From positions 24,965 to 88,964 of the forward strand of contig JAITMC010000024.1 of NCBI GenBank assembly GCA_031277615.1: a stretch of DNA of 64,000 nt, in the 5' to 3' direction. Shown here in pieces: positions 51,297 through 60,975 of the stretch (positions are counted from its first letter, which is position 1; every line of letters begins with the position of its first letter). Both the position numbers and the translations under genes were made by a program. The notes under the pieces are model-generated. The model had not been told where the DNA came from. It saw only the letters and a program-made list of their open reading frames with translations, and made no database searches. Source of the DNA: Chryseobacterium sp. GTDB lineage: Bacteria; Bacteroidota; Bacteroidia; Flavobacteriales; Weeksellaceae.

Positions 51297-52787
51297 TTAT
51301 GCTTCAACAATAAATTTTCTTTCATGGATAAGCTGTGCTATTGCCAGCATATCCTGCCCGATTAATCTGTCATCTTCCAGTTTTTTAACTTTAGAACGCA
51401 GAATGGTAAAGTTTTCTTCAATGATTTTTGAACATTTTGAAGGTCTTCTGAACTCAAGTCCCTGTGCAGCAAACATTAATTCCACGGCCAGAATATTCAC
51501 TAAGTTCCCCAATACCTGATTGAATTTTCTTCCGGAAATACTTCCCATTGAAACATGGTCTTCCTGACCTAAACTTGTAGGAATGGAATCTGCCGAAGCA
51601 GGGAAACAAAGCGTTTTATTCTCCGTAACCAAAGCTGCGGAAGTATACTGCGGGATCATAAATCCTGAATTCAGTCCTGAGCTTTCCGTCAACAGTCTTG
51701 GAAGTCCGTATTTCCCTTCCAACAGCAGGTAACTTCTTCTGTCTGAAATATTTCCCAGTTCAGCTGCAGCCAGTGTTGCATAATCCAATGGTAATGCCAT
51801 CAGCTGTCCGTGGAAATTCCCTCCGGAAATAGATTCTTCAGCGCTTAATACAATCGGGTTATCGGTTACTGAGTTCAGTTCGGTTTCTGCCATCATTCTA
51901 AGGTGCTCAAAAGCATTTCTGCTCGCCCCGTGAACCTGCGGCACACATCTCATGGAATAAGGATCCTGTACTCTTTCACAATCTTCATGAGCTTTCATGT
52001 TTTCGGAACCTTTTAAAAACTTAAGCATTCTGGCAGCTACTTTTTTGCTTCCTTCAAAAGGTCTGATCTCATGCAGTTCTTTCTTAAACGGGCTGGCAGA
52101 ACCTCTGTATGCTTCCAGACTCATGGCAGCCGTCATATCGGCAAGGTTTAATAAATATTCAAATTTTTCAAGTCCTTTGATAGCATGAGCCAGAATAAAC
52201 TGGGTTCCGTTGATGAGTCCCAATCCTTCTTTCGGACCTAAGGCCAATGGTTCTAATCCATGCTTTTCCAGAACTTCCATGGTTTCGGCAACTTTATCTC
52301 CTTCCCAAACCTGTCCCAGTCCCAGTAAAGGGAGCACCAGATGGGCAAGAGGGGCAAGGTCTCCGGATGCTCCTACAGAACCCTGTTCAGGAACTACAGG
52401 AATGATATCTTTTTCAAGCATCAGGATCATTCTTTCAATCACGTCCAGGGAAACTCCCGAAAAGCCTTTTGATAATGCATGCACTTTTGCAATCATCATG
52501 ATCTTGGAATATTCTTTTTCGATAGGTTTACCTACACCTACTGCATGGGAGATGATCAGGTTATATTGTAACTGAGCGGTTTCATCTGCCGAAATTTTGG
52601 TATCACAAAGCGGTCCGAAACCGGTATTGATTCCATATACACATCTATCAGACTCTACGATCTGCTGTACATTTTTCTGAGATTTTAATATCTGTTCCTT
52701 GGCTGCTTTATTCAGCTTAGCTTTATTAGGTTTTTTGCATATTTCCAGAACATCATGGAAAGTGAAAACATCTACACCGTATATCAT
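51297..52787 (-). CDS. hutH: Histidine ammonia-lyase
   Basis: A 496-residue aromatic amino acid lyase. The MIO cofactor forms from ASG in the GSVGASGDLAPLAHL segment. The SH pair in LIISHAVGVG (residues 83-84 in standard HAL numbering) and the glutamate of TENK (near 390) are the residues expected for histidine rather than phenylalanine or tyrosine. It converts histidine to urocanate and ammonia. The other hut genes (hutU, hutI) are not in the window. DUF2059 follows immediately. Confidence 0.9.
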   Translation of the reverse strand: MIYGVDVFTFHDVLEICKKPNKAKLNKAAKEQILKSQKNVQQIVESDRCVYGINTGFGPLCDTKISADETAQLQYNLIISHAVGVGKPIEKEYSKIMMIAKVHALSKGFSGVSLDVIERMILMLEKDIIPVVPEQGSVGASGDLAPLAHLVLPLLGLGQVWEGDKVAETMEVLEKHGLEPLALGPKEGLGLINGTQFILAHAIKGLEKFEYLLNLADMTAAMSLEAYRGSASPFKKELHEIRPFEGSKKVAARMLKFLKGSENMKAHEDCERVQDPYSMRCVPQVHGASRNAFEHLRMMAETELNSVTDNPIVLSAEESISGGNFHGQLMALPLDYATLAAAELGNISDRRSYLLLEGKYGLPRLLTESSGLNSGFMIPQYTSAALVTENKTLCFPASADSIPTSLGQEDHVSMGSISGRKFNQVLGNLVNILAVELMFAAQGLEFRRPSKCSKIIEENFTILRSKVKKLEDDRLIGQDMLAIAQLIHERKFIVEA

Positions 52788-52916
52788 TTCTAAAAAATTT
52801 CCTTAAAATTACGCATTTAACAATAATTGGGGAACTAAAATTTCACTGTTCTATATTTTTATGTAAAGAAGTAAATTAATTTATTAAATTTAGCCCCGAA
52901 ATTAAAAACAATAACC

Positions 52917-53675
52917 ATGAGACTGAAAACTCTGCTCCTTGCTTTATGTATAGCAGGTACAACCGCTTTCGCCCAGAAAGTAAAATATTCTAAAGAAGAA
53001 ATCAAAAAAATGGAAACCTACCTTTTTAATGAAGGTTTCAATGCTCCTTCCCCAAAGAAAACCTCTACTCTTATCCTGAAGGATGGGACAACTCATAAAG
53101 GCTTCTGCAGCAGAATTGAGACCAAAAAAGGACAGATCTACGAAGTTTCCATCAAAGACAGTATCACGAAAAAAAGTACAAATTTCAGCGCAGATCAAAT
53201 CAGTGAAATGTATGTATATCCAAGTAATGCTGAAAAAATAGCTAAAGTAGCTAAATACATGGGAAATATCAGGAATTTCGGCACGAAGAAACTGACTAAA
53301 AATACAACCGGAGACAGAATACATTTTGTAAACCAGACTGTTTCACTGAAAAATAAAAAAGATGATAAAGAATTCCTGATGCAGCTCATCAACCCTGAGT
53401 TCAATGAGGTTATTTCTGTTTACCATGATCCAAGAGCGAAAGAAACAGCAGGTTTTTCTATGATGGGTTCTCCGCAGCTTGGAGGAGGCGTTATCAAATC
53501 CTATTATGTGAAAAAGGGTGATAAAATAATGTGGCTTCATAAGGATGATTTTGAAGATAATTATGACTTCCTCTTTGGAGATCATCCGGAATTCATGAAA
53601 AAGTATCCGAAGAAATCTGTTGAATGGGACTATTTCAGCTTTCTGATCAGTGAATATACTGATATGAGCAACTGA
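52917..53675 (+). CDS. Secreted hypothetical protein
   Basis: A 252-residue protein with a signal peptide (FAQ cleavage near residue 19). The rest is mostly beta strands with a low-complexity Lys/Asn-rich middle; I recognise no family. A nearly consensus -7 box (TAAATTTA) lies upstream and a terminator follows. Possibly a periplasmic or surface protein. Confidence 0.6.
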   Translation: MRLKTLLLALCIAGTTAFAQKVKYSKEEIKKMETYLFNEGFNAPSPKKTSTLILKDGTTHKGFCSRIETKKGQIYEVSIKDSITKKSTNFSADQISEMYVYPSNAEKIAKVAKYMGNIRNFGTKKLTKNTTGDRIHFVNQTVSLKNKKDDKEFLMQLINPEFNEVISVYHDPRAKETAGFSMMGSPQLGGGVIKSYYVKKGDKIMWLHKDDFEDNYDFLFGDHPEFMKKYPKKSVEWDYFSFLISEYTDMSN

Positions 53676-53696
53676 CAGACCTTACCATCAATAATA

Positions 53697-53725
53697 AAAA
53701 ACTGCAGAGATACCCTGCAGTTTTT
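53697..53725 (+). terminator. Terminator of the hypothetical gene
   Basis: AAAAACTGCAG (53697-53707) pairs with CTGCAGTTTTT (53715-53725); T-run continues. Confidence 0.85.
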
Positions 53726-53766
53726 TTGTTCTTTTAAATCCCGGAATGTTTGCTTAATTTTGTTAG

Positions 53767-55563
53767 ATGAATCCTTCTTTAGAATTACAGCTCAAAACTT
53801 TACCTTCAGAACCCGGCGTTTATCGTTATTATGATAAGAACGATCAGCTGCTGTACGTTGGAAAGGCCAAAAACCTAAAGAAGCGGGTGCTCTCCTACTT
53901 CAACAAGAATCTGTCCGGATACCGGATCAAAATCATGGTAGGAAAGATCGTCCGGCTGGAAACAACCATTGTGAACAGCGAGTATGACGCTCTTCTTCTT
54001 GAAAATAATCTGATCAAGGAACATCAGCCATTCTACAATGTGATGCTGAAGGATGATAAAACCTATCCGTGGATCTGCATCAAGAATGAAGATTTTCCAA
54101 GAATTTTTCTGACGAGAAACGTTATCAAAGACGGATCTGAATACTTTGGCCCTTATGCCAAAGTGCGGCCTGCCAAAATTCTGCTGGACACCATCAAGCA
54201 TATTTACAAGCTCAGAACCTGTAACCTGAACCTTTCCCCCGCAAAAATTGCCGAGGGAAAATATAAAGTCTGCCTGGAATACCACATCAAGAATTGTGAA
54301 GGCCCTTGTGAGGATCTTGAAAGTAAGGAGGACTACGATGAAAAGATCGATGCGATCCGTGGAATTATCAAAGGGGACTTCCGGAAGGCTAAGGAATATC
54401 TGGTCAATCAGATGATGAAACTGGCTACTGATCTTAAGTTTGAAGAGGCTCAGATCATTAAGGAAAGACTTGACATCCTTGAGGATTACCAGGCTAAAAA
54501 TACGGTGGTAAACCCCAATATTGATGATGTGGATGTTTTCGGAATGACCAGTGATGAAACGGCGGCTTATGTGAATTTCTTTAAGATCAGAAACGGAAAT
54601 ATTATCCAGAGTTTTACCACAGAGATTAAAAAGATTCTTGAGGAAACAGATGAAGATATTATGGAAGAAGCCCTGATCGAGATCCGGCAGAAGTTCGGAT
54701 CGGATTCTAAAGAGGTTTTGCTTCCCTTTCATCTTTCCGTAGAAATCCCGAATGTAAAACTGATTGTTCCTAAGGTAGGAGATAAAAAAAGAATTGTAGA
54801 GCTTTCTGAAAAGAATGCGAAGGAATACCGCCTGGAAAAATTAAAACAGGTACAGATTGTAGATCCGGAACGCCATACCAACAGGATCATGGCTGAAATG
54901 CAAAAGCTGTTGAGAATGCCTGTAGAACCAAGACATATTGAAGGATTTGATAACTCAAATATCCAGGGAACCAATCCGGTTTCTGCCTGTGTGGTTTTCA
55001 AAGACGGCAGGCCCAGTAAAGCAGATTACAGAATTTTCCATCCCAAAACGGTGGAAGGTCCCAACGATTTTGCAACGATGGAAGAAGTCATCTACCGCCG
55101 TTATAAAAGAATGCTGGATGAAGGGGAAAACCTGCCTCAGCTTATTCTGATAGACGGTGGAAAAGGACAGCTTTCTTCAGCGGTAAAAAGCTTAAGGCTT
55201 CTTGGTCTCTACGGTAAAATAACTATTGTGGGCATTGCTAAAAGACTTGAAGAGATTTTCTTCCCCGAAGATCCTATTCCTTTATATCTTGACAAGAAAT
55301 CCGAGACCCTAAAAATTCTTCAGAGAGTACGTGATGAAGCCCACCGGTTCGGAGTAAAGCATCACAGGACGCGTAGAAAAAATTCCACTATAAAATCTGA
55401 ACTGGAGGAAATTCCCGGTGTAGGGGAAAAAACAATAGAATTATTGCTTTCTAAGCTTAAATCGGTCAAACGGATCAAAGAATCCAGCCTGGAAACCCTG
55501 GAGGAAATTCTAGGAAAGAGTAAAGCAAAGATTATTTGGGATTTTTTTAATTCCAATCAATAA
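53767..55563 (+). CDS. uvrC: UvrC excinuclease subunit
   Basis: A 598-residue UvrC: GIY-YIG nuclease domain at the N-terminus (PSEPGVYRYYDKNDQLLYVGKAKNL), a UVR motif (~205-235), an RNase H-like half (LRMPVEPRHIEGFDNSNIQG; GLYGKITIVGIAKRLEEIF), and C-terminal helix-hairpin-helix (LEEIPGVGEKTIELLLSKLKS). With UvrAB it makes both cuts in nucleotide excision repair. It ends in a strong bidirectional terminator. Confidence 0.93.
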   Translation: MNPSLELQLKTLPSEPGVYRYYDKNDQLLYVGKAKNLKKRVLSYFNKNLSGYRIKIMVGKIVRLETTIVNSEYDALLLENNLIKEHQPFYNVMLKDDKTYPWICIKNEDFPRIFLTRNVIKDGSEYFGPYAKVRPAKILLDTIKHIYKLRTCNLNLSPAKIAEGKYKVCLEYHIKNCEGPCEDLESKEDYDEKIDAIRGIIKGDFRKAKEYLVNQMMKLATDLKFEEAQIIKERLDILEDYQAKNTVVNPNIDDVDVFGMTSDETAAYVNFFKIRNGNIIQSFTTEIKKILEETDEDIMEEALIEIRQKFGSDSKEVLLPFHLSVEIPNVKLIVPKVGDKKRIVELSEKNAKEYRLEKLKQVQIVDPERHTNRIMAEMQKLLRMPVEPRHIEGFDNSNIQGTNPVSACVVFKDGRPSKADYRIFHPKTVEGPNDFATMEEVIYRRYKRMLDEGENLPQLILIDGGKGQLSSAVKSLRLLGLYGKITIVGIAKRLEEIFFPEDPIPLYLDKKSETLKILQRVRDEAHRFGVKHHRTRRKNSTIKSELEEIPGVGEKTIELLLSKLKSVKRIKESSLETLEEILGKSKAKIIWDFFNSNQ

Positions 55564-55597
55564 AAAAGCAGGCTTCTTTCTCAGAAGCCTGCTTTTT
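55563..55597. terminator. Bidirectional terminator after uvrC
   Basis: AAAAAGCAGGCTTC (55563-55576) pairs with GAAGCCTGCTTTTT (55584-55597). Confidence 0.9.
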
Positions 55598-55614
55598 AGT
55601 TTTTTATAGGTCTG

Positions 55615-56355
55615 TTATCTTGCAGAAAATACTTCTTTGGAATATTCTCCATTGGATTGCGGCATATCGATGACCAGATCATCATTTTCAAAATAGCCGG
55701 TCGTCATTTTACCATCAGCCAGTTTCACCCTGAAAATATCTTTTTTAGAAGTCGCCTCGAAGGTGGCATAAGGTGCTGTCCCTCCGGCATCTACTAAAAT
55801 AAACTGCTTAGCATCAATCTGTACCTTCTGAAGGCTTAGTTTACCGTTTACATATTTCTTTACCTTATTTTCAGTGGCTGTTGAAGCAGAAGTTTCTTTT
55901 TGCTCATGTATATTCTGAGATTCTGCCAGAGGCTGATGATCTACAGGAAGTGAAGCCGGGACACTCATAAGCGCTTGTTTTAAAGCATCCTGAAACCCTT
56001 CTTTATATTCTTTAATACTTGAACCGCCCTTGGCCGTAAATATAACCTTATCATTACAATCCTTAAACTCAAGCTTTACTCTATTTTTAAGGAAATTGCT
56101 GTCATCATTAAGATTCGCAATAATAGCATTACAGGATTTCCCTTTGATTTCCGTAGGCCATTGCTCTTTATCACCCTGTACAACAACATATTTCTTAGCT
56201 TTCAAAGCGTTCACTAAAGCGACATCCAGGCCATAAGAGTCTTTTTCAAAATCCTTAAACTTACCCGGAATGGAAATATATTTATAATCAGAAACTTTCT
56301 GTCCGAAAACAGCCGCTGCCAGACAAACCGATACCAGTATTGCAATTTTTTTCAT
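55615..56355 (-). CDS. Secreted hypothetical protein, PorV-linked
   Basis: A 246-residue protein with a signal peptide (VFGQ cleavage near residue 19). The first half resembles a small alpha/beta domain with a Cys pair (SCNAIIANL, FKDC); the second half, after a Ser/Thr/Pro linker near 150, is a beta domain. No family recognised. It is the third gene of an operon with EamA and a PorV-like protein. Confidence 0.6.
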   Translation of the reverse strand: MKKIAILVSVCLAAAVFGQKVSDYKYISIPGKFKDFEKDSYGLDVALVNALKAKKYVVVQGDKEQWPTEIKGKSCNAIIANLNDDSNFLKNRVKLEFKDCNDKVIFTAKGGSSIKEYKEGFQDALKQALMSVPASLPVDHQPLAESQNIHEQKETSASTATENKVKKYVNGKLSLQKVQIDAKQFILVDAGGTAPYATFEATSKKDIFRVKLADGKMTTGYFENDDLVIDMPQSNGEYSKEVFSAR

Positions 56356-56379
56356 TGATTCTTTAATTATAGGTCAAAG

Positions 56380-57462
56380 TTAATCATTTCTGAATTCTCC
56401 CATATCCAACTTCAGCGAGAAGAAATTAGAATAAAAATTAGAGCCGCCGATTCCGGAGTTGGTAATGGCATAATCTAAAGTAAGTCCTCTGTATCGGATC
56501 CCAATCCCCGCACTTGGCTGGAAAGAAACTTTTCTCTTCAGGTCTTCAATATCGGTAATCGACTGAAATCTGTTGACCCCTAACCGGACGAAGAGCATTT
56601 TCTGATAACCCAGTTCAGCCCCCGCATAGGGAGTAATACTGGCAAAGTCCGTAGAGATCAGGGCAGCTGTTTTTGCGAAATCAACATTGATTCCCGCTTC
56701 CGGTAAAACATAAACGCTACTGTTGATGTTGAACTTTTTACTGGCCCCGGCATTAAGCTTAGGCATAGTCAGTTCCATTTTATCTTTCGGCGCAGGGTTG
56801 AATTCTTCACCATTTACTACTGTTGACAGCTTATCCTGATTTACACTCCAGAAGTTCACTGTAGTGGTGGCATCCCTCAGCATTCCTCCGAATCTCCAGC
56901 CATTATCAGCTTTATAGATTGCTCCGATATCAAAACCGAAACCATAACCCGTAGCAAATTTACCTACATTTCGATATACAATTTTAGCATTCACCCCCAC
57001 GTCCAGTTTAGAATTTCCGGCTGGATTAAATGCATAAGAAAGTATAGCCGCATAATCCGACTGGGAAAATTTTGTGATTTTATCGTAATCAATATTACCT
57101 TCAGGATCAATCAACTGGGTAGTATTCAGAATATTATCAATTCCAAGTCTTACGATAGACACTCCAAATACTCCCTGCTCAAGAACCTTGGCATAGGCCA
57201 GATAATCGTACTTGGCAATGGATTCAAAGTATTCGGCGTGCATAGCAGCTCCCTGCCAGTCTCTTTCAACTGCCATTAAACCGGCCGGGTTCCACATCGG
57301 AGAATATACATCATCCTGATTGGAGATTACAGCTCCTCCCATGGCCAGACCTCTCGCACCGGCACCGATATTTAAAAATTCATTGGAATATTTTCTGATA
57401 ATCTGAGATTGAGACAGCCCAAACAGCAGTGAAAATGCAAGTAAAAAATATTTCTTCATCAT
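56380..57462 (-). CDS. PorV/PorQ-family outer-membrane protein
   Basis: A 360-residue outer-membrane protein: signal peptide (SQS cleavage near residue 19) followed by FLNIGAGARGLAMGGAVISNQDDVYSPMWNPAGL, the family's N-terminal signature, and a barrel with a GxxxGY closing strand (LRYRGLTLDYAI). PorV (LptO) is the shuttle of the T9SS; PorQ-like relatives are also in the family. Which role this copy plays cannot be told. It lies 17 nt after the EamA gene. Confidence 0.85.
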   Translation of the reverse strand: MMKKYFLLAFSLLFGLSQSQIIRKYSNEFLNIGAGARGLAMGGAVISNQDDVYSPMWNPAGLMAVERDWQGAAMHAEYFESIAKYDYLAYAKVLEQGVFGVSIVRLGIDNILNTTQLIDPEGNIDYDKITKFSQSDYAAILSYAFNPAGNSKLDVGVNAKIVYRNVGKFATGYGFGFDIGAIYKADNGWRFGGMLRDATTTVNFWSVNQDKLSTVVNGEEFNPAPKDKMELTMPKLNAGASKKFNINSSVYVLPEAGINVDFAKTAALISTDFASITPYAGAELGYQKMLFVRLGVNRFQSITDIEDLKRKVSFQPSAGIGIRYRGLTLDYAITNSGIGGSNFYSNFFSLKLDMGEFRND

Positions 57463-57479
57463 ATAAATTTGATGCTTAG

Positions 57480-58355
57480 TTAAAGTTTTTTTGTTTTCCG
57501 GCTTTTTATTATCCCATTTACAATGATAGCCAGGATCATAACGGCTGAAGCTATATAAAATATAGGACTCATATGTTCTGATTCCCCAAAGATAAAAAAA
57601 GCTAGTATAATTCCGTAAACAGGTTCTAAATTAACTGTTAAAATTAGAGTAAACGGCGATATATACTTCATTAGTTTCACAGATTCAAGCATCGGAAAAG
57701 CTGTAAAAACACTGGCTAACAAGCATATTAACGCCAAATCACGGTAATTTATTTCATTCATTTCAAAAATTTGTCCTGTTGCCAGATAAAATAACATCAG
57801 AATGAACCAACCGCAGAAAATTTCGTAAAAAATAATGTTATCGGAACTTGTTTTTCCAAACATTTTTCCATTAAAGACCGAAAATACAGTCCCAAAAACA
57901 GCACAGAGAATTCCATAAAATATCCCTTCCTTGTATTGGAATTCTGTTTTAAAGATCAGCAGGATACAGGCTACAATCACCATTCCCATCACTACTTCAG
58001 AAACATCGACCTTCCGCTTAAAAATAACAGGTTCCAATATAGACGCAAAAAGAGTGGATAACGACAGACAGCTTAGTGCTATGGATACATTAGAAATTTT
58101 AATAGAATAAAAAAAGCAGTACCAGTGTAGTGCCATCGCAAAACCGATAGCAGCCAGCTGGAAGAATATTTTCCGGGAAACTTTTATACTTTCCTTTTTA
58201 AAAAACCGGATAAAAATAAACAGAAAGACAGCGGCAAACAGCATTCTGTAAAAAACAAGAATGTGAGCATTGGCATGAATCAGTTTTCCTAAAATCGCAG
58301 TGAACCCCCACAAAAAAACAATCAAATGCAATCTGAAAAGTGCTAATTTATGCAT
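57480..58355 (-). CDS. EamA-type (DMT) membrane transporter
   Basis: A 291-residue membrane protein with ten helices and the two EamA halves (GFTAILGKLIHANAHILVFYRMLFAAV; and later the repeat containing LEPVYGIILAFFIFGE). Its substrate is unknown. The ATG at 58355 is chosen: the in-frame GTG/TTG upstream lie in or beyond the TAAATTTG -7 box (58390-58383, minus strand). Heads the operon with the PorV-like and hypothetical genes. Confidence 0.88.
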   Translation of the reverse strand: MHKLALFRLHLIVFLWGFTAILGKLIHANAHILVFYRMLFAAVFLFIFIRFFKKESIKVSRKIFFQLAAIGFAMALHWYCFFYSIKISNVSIALSCLSLSTLFASILEPVIFKRKVDVSEVVMGMVIVACILLIFKTEFQYKEGIFYGILCAVFGTVFSVFNGKMFGKTSSDNIIFYEIFCGWFILMLFYLATGQIFEMNEINYRDLALICLLASVFTAFPMLESVKLMKYISPFTLILTVNLEPVYGIILAFFIFGESEHMSPIFYIASAVMILAIIVNGIIKSRKTKKL

Positions 58356-58382
58356 TTTATACCTCTTTAAATTTTTAATAGG

Positions 58383-58390
58383 CAAATTTA
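58383..58390 (-). promoter_or_regulatory. EamA operon -7 box (TAAATTTG)
   Basis: Exact TAnnTTTG match on the minus strand, 27 nt upstream of the EamA ATG. Confidence 0.6.
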
Positions 58391-58465
58391 CAAATAGGCT
58401 TTTATAAATCTTATAAAAAATATAAATTACATCATAAAATCAACAATTTCTTTTAAGAATATAAT

Positions 58466-58986
58466 ATGATATTAAATCGTGACATCAAGATTGAAACCGG
58501 ACGTTTAACCTTACAGCCTGTTGAAGACCTATATACAGATGATATTTTAGAACATTTTACCCAAGAGGTGACCCGATTTATGCCCTTTAATCCACAAGGC
58601 AACAGAGAGGACATCGTCCGGTTCGTTGATGAATCAAAAAGAACTTTATCCAACAATACAGATTTGGTAATGGTTGCCCTGGATTCCCATCGGATTTCAT
58701 CGGATGCTGCGGTATCCATAATATCACAGAAGAATCTGCTGAACTTGGATTATGGCTGAAAAAGGATTCTCAGGGAAAAGGATTGGGAACAGAAATCATA
58801 ACCAGCCTCCTTCAATTTCTGGAAAAGAATTTTACTTTTAAATATATTGTATATCCCGTTGACGAAGAAAATTCCGCCAGTAAAAAAATTCCGGAAAAGC
58901 TGGGGTTTATTCCTGCCAAAAAGTACAAAAAATATAAAGACCCTTCCACCGATCTGAATATCGTTGAATATAGAAAGTATTATTAA
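58466..58986 (+). pseudogene. GNAT N-acetyltransferase, frameshifted
   Basis: The N-terminal frame (from the ATG at 58466; LTLQPVEDLYTDDIL, FMPFNPQGNREDI) runs to a stop at 58759. Reading the other frame from about 58694, SDFIGCCGIHNITEES, ELGLWLKKDSQGKGLGTEI, YPVDEENSASKKIPEKLGF restores a GNAT acetyl-CoA motif and continues to 58986. The break is a one- or two-nt shift between about 58687 and 58705. It may be a true pseudogene or a sequencing error. Intact form would be ~172 residues, the family norm. Confidence 0.8.
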
Positions 58987-59267
58987 AAGTGACTGTTCAG
59001 AAACAAAAAACCCTGAAAATTTGGTCAACTTTCAGGGCCTTCAAATAATAAACTATTAAAAAAATAAACTAGGAACTAGAGTATTAGCGGGGATTATCAA
59101 TCCCTCTTTACTCTGTTGTAAAGTTAGAAAAAATATAAGGGACTTAAAAATATTTTTCTGTTAAAAATTTCACAATTTTCTGAGAACCAATATATTAAAC
59201 ACTTGTTTTACTTCAGTTCACATTCCTGATAAAAATAGTATCTTTAGGCGTAAAAAATTGAAGTTTT
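58987..59267 (+). other. Gene-free leader before the carboxylase gene
   Basis: A weak hairpin CCCTGAAA/TTTCAGGG (59011-59037), and a nested one: AGAGTA (59078-59083) pairs with TACTCT (59109-59114) around GGGGAT/ATCCC. They may terminate the GNAT remnant and structure the next gene's leader. Confidence 0.4.
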
Positions 59268-60896
59268 ATGGACATTGAATTCAACAAACGAGAAGATCAA
59301 AACAGACTGAAATTATCCGAGATCAATCAACTGCTGGCTGAAATAAAGAAAGGCGGTGGAGAAAAAAGACTTCAGAAACTTCGTGAAGAAGGAAAAATGA
59401 CAGCAAGAGAGAGAATTGAGTATCTTCTTGATAAAGGTTCAGATTCCATAGAGATCGGTGCATTTGCCGGTTATGAAATGTATAAAGAGCATGGCGGATG
59501 TCCAAGCGGAGGGGTTGTAGTAGTGATTGGATATGTTTCCGGGAGACAGTGCATCGTTGTTGCCAATGATGCCTCAGTAAAAGCCGGAGCATGGTTCCCG
59601 ATTACCGGAAAGAAGAACCTGAGAGCTCAGGAAATTGCCATGGAAAATAAACTTCCGATCATCTATCTGGTAGACTCGGCAGGTGTTTATCTGCCTATGC
59701 AGGATGAAATTTTTCCGGATAAGGAACATTTCGGAAGAATTTTCAGAAACAATGCCAAGATGAGCTCTATGGGAATTATCCAGATATCCGCAGTAATGGG
59801 CAGCTGTGTTGCCGGAGGAGCATACCTTCCCATCATGAGCGATGAAGCTATGATTGTTGACAAAACAGGCTCCATTTTCCTTGCCGGAAGCTATCTGGTG
59901 AAAGCTGCCATCGGAGAAAGCATCGATAATGAAACGCTTGGAGGTGCTACCACCCACTGCTCTATTTCCGGCGTAACGGATTATAAGGCTAAAGACGATA
60001 AAGATGCGCTGGACAGAATCAAAAATATTATGAAATCTGTGGGAAGCACCGAAAAAGCAGGCTTCGACAGAATTGAAAGTTTTCCTCCAAAAGAAAATCC
60101 GGATCACATTTTCGGGATTGTACCGGTTTCCAGAGCGGAACAGTATGATACCTACGAAATCATCAAATGTTTAGTAGATAACTCAGAATACGAAGAATAT
60201 AAATCAGATTACGGAAAAAGTATTATTTGCGCTACCGCAAGAATTGATGGCTGGTCTGTAGGGATTGTTGCCAACCAGAGAAAGCTGGTAAAAAGCGGTA
60301 AGGGTGAAATGCAGTTCGGAGGGGTAATTTATTCAGACTCCGCAGACAAAGCAACCCGATTCATCGCCAACTGTAACCAGCGAAAAATACCTTTGGTCTT
60401 TTTACAGGACGTTACCGGATTTATGGTAGGTTCAAAATCAGAACACGGCGGAATCATCAAAGATGGTGCTAAAATGGTCAATGCCGTTTCTAATTCCGTT
60501 GTTCCTAAATTCACCATCATTACAGGGAACTCTTATGGAGCCGGAAATTATGCAATGTGTGGTAAGGCTTATGATCCACGGCTGATCGTAGCATGGCCTT
60601 GGGCTGATCTTGCGGTAATGGGTGGTGCCCAGGCTGCAAAAGTGCTGGCACAGATTCAGGAATCTACATTAAAGAAACAGGGAAAAGAAATTTCAGAAGA
60701 AGAGCATCAGGAAATTTTAGATACCATTACAAAAAGATATCAAAAGCAAACCGAAGCTACCTATGCAGCAGCCAGACTCTGGACAGATGCCATCATCAAT
60801 CCTACAGATACCCGAAAATGGATTTCTATGGGAATAGAAGCTGCCAATCACTCTCCTATTACAGAGAAATTTAATCTGGGGGTTATCCAGGTCTGA
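59268..60896 (+). CDS. Acyl-CoA carboxylase carboxyltransferase (beta) subunit
   Basis: A 542-residue biotin-dependent carboxyltransferase of the propionyl-/methylcrotonyl-CoA carboxylase beta type: KLREEGKMTARERIEYLLDKGS, then the two crotonase-like halves (SGGVVVVIGYVSGRQ, QISAVMGSCVAGGAYLP; QDVTGFMVGSKSEHGGIIKDGAKM, ITGNSYGAGNYAMCGKAYDP). The acyl-CoA substrate cannot be decided; the biotin carboxylase/carrier alpha subunit is not in the window. A terminator follows. Confidence 0.88.
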   Translation: MDIEFNKREDQNRLKLSEINQLLAEIKKGGGEKRLQKLREEGKMTARERIEYLLDKGSDSIEIGAFAGYEMYKEHGGCPSGGVVVVIGYVSGRQCIVVANDASVKAGAWFPITGKKNLRAQEIAMENKLPIIYLVDSAGVYLPMQDEIFPDKEHFGRIFRNNAKMSSMGIIQISAVMGSCVAGGAYLPIMSDEAMIVDKTGSIFLAGSYLVKAAIGESIDNETLGGATTHCSISGVTDYKAKDDKDALDRIKNIMKSVGSTEKAGFDRIESFPPKENPDHIFGIVPVSRAEQYDTYEIIKCLVDNSEYEEYKSDYGKSIICATARIDGWSVGIVANQRKLVKSGKGEMQFGGVIYSDSADKATRFIANCNQRKIPLVFLQDVTGFMVGSKSEHGGIIKDGAKMVNAVSNSVVPKFTIITGNSYGAGNYAMCGKAYDPRLIVAWPWADLAVMGGAQAAKVLAQIQESTLKKQGKEISEEEHQEILDTITKRYQKQTEATYAAARLWTDAIINPTDTRKWISMGIEAANHSPITEKFNLGVIQV

Positions 60897-60917
60897 TCAT
60901 TATTTGATTAAGAATAT

Positions 60918-60952
60918 AAAAAAGATGTGGAATTAGTTTCCACATCTTTTTT
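60918..60952. terminator. Terminator between the carboxylase and AAA+ genes
   Basis: AAAAAAGATGTGGAA (60918-60932) pairs with TTCCACATCTTTTTT (60938-60952). Bidirectional for the convergent pair. Confidence 0.88.
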
Positions 60953-60975
60953 TATCCTATTAAAATTTTGAAAGC

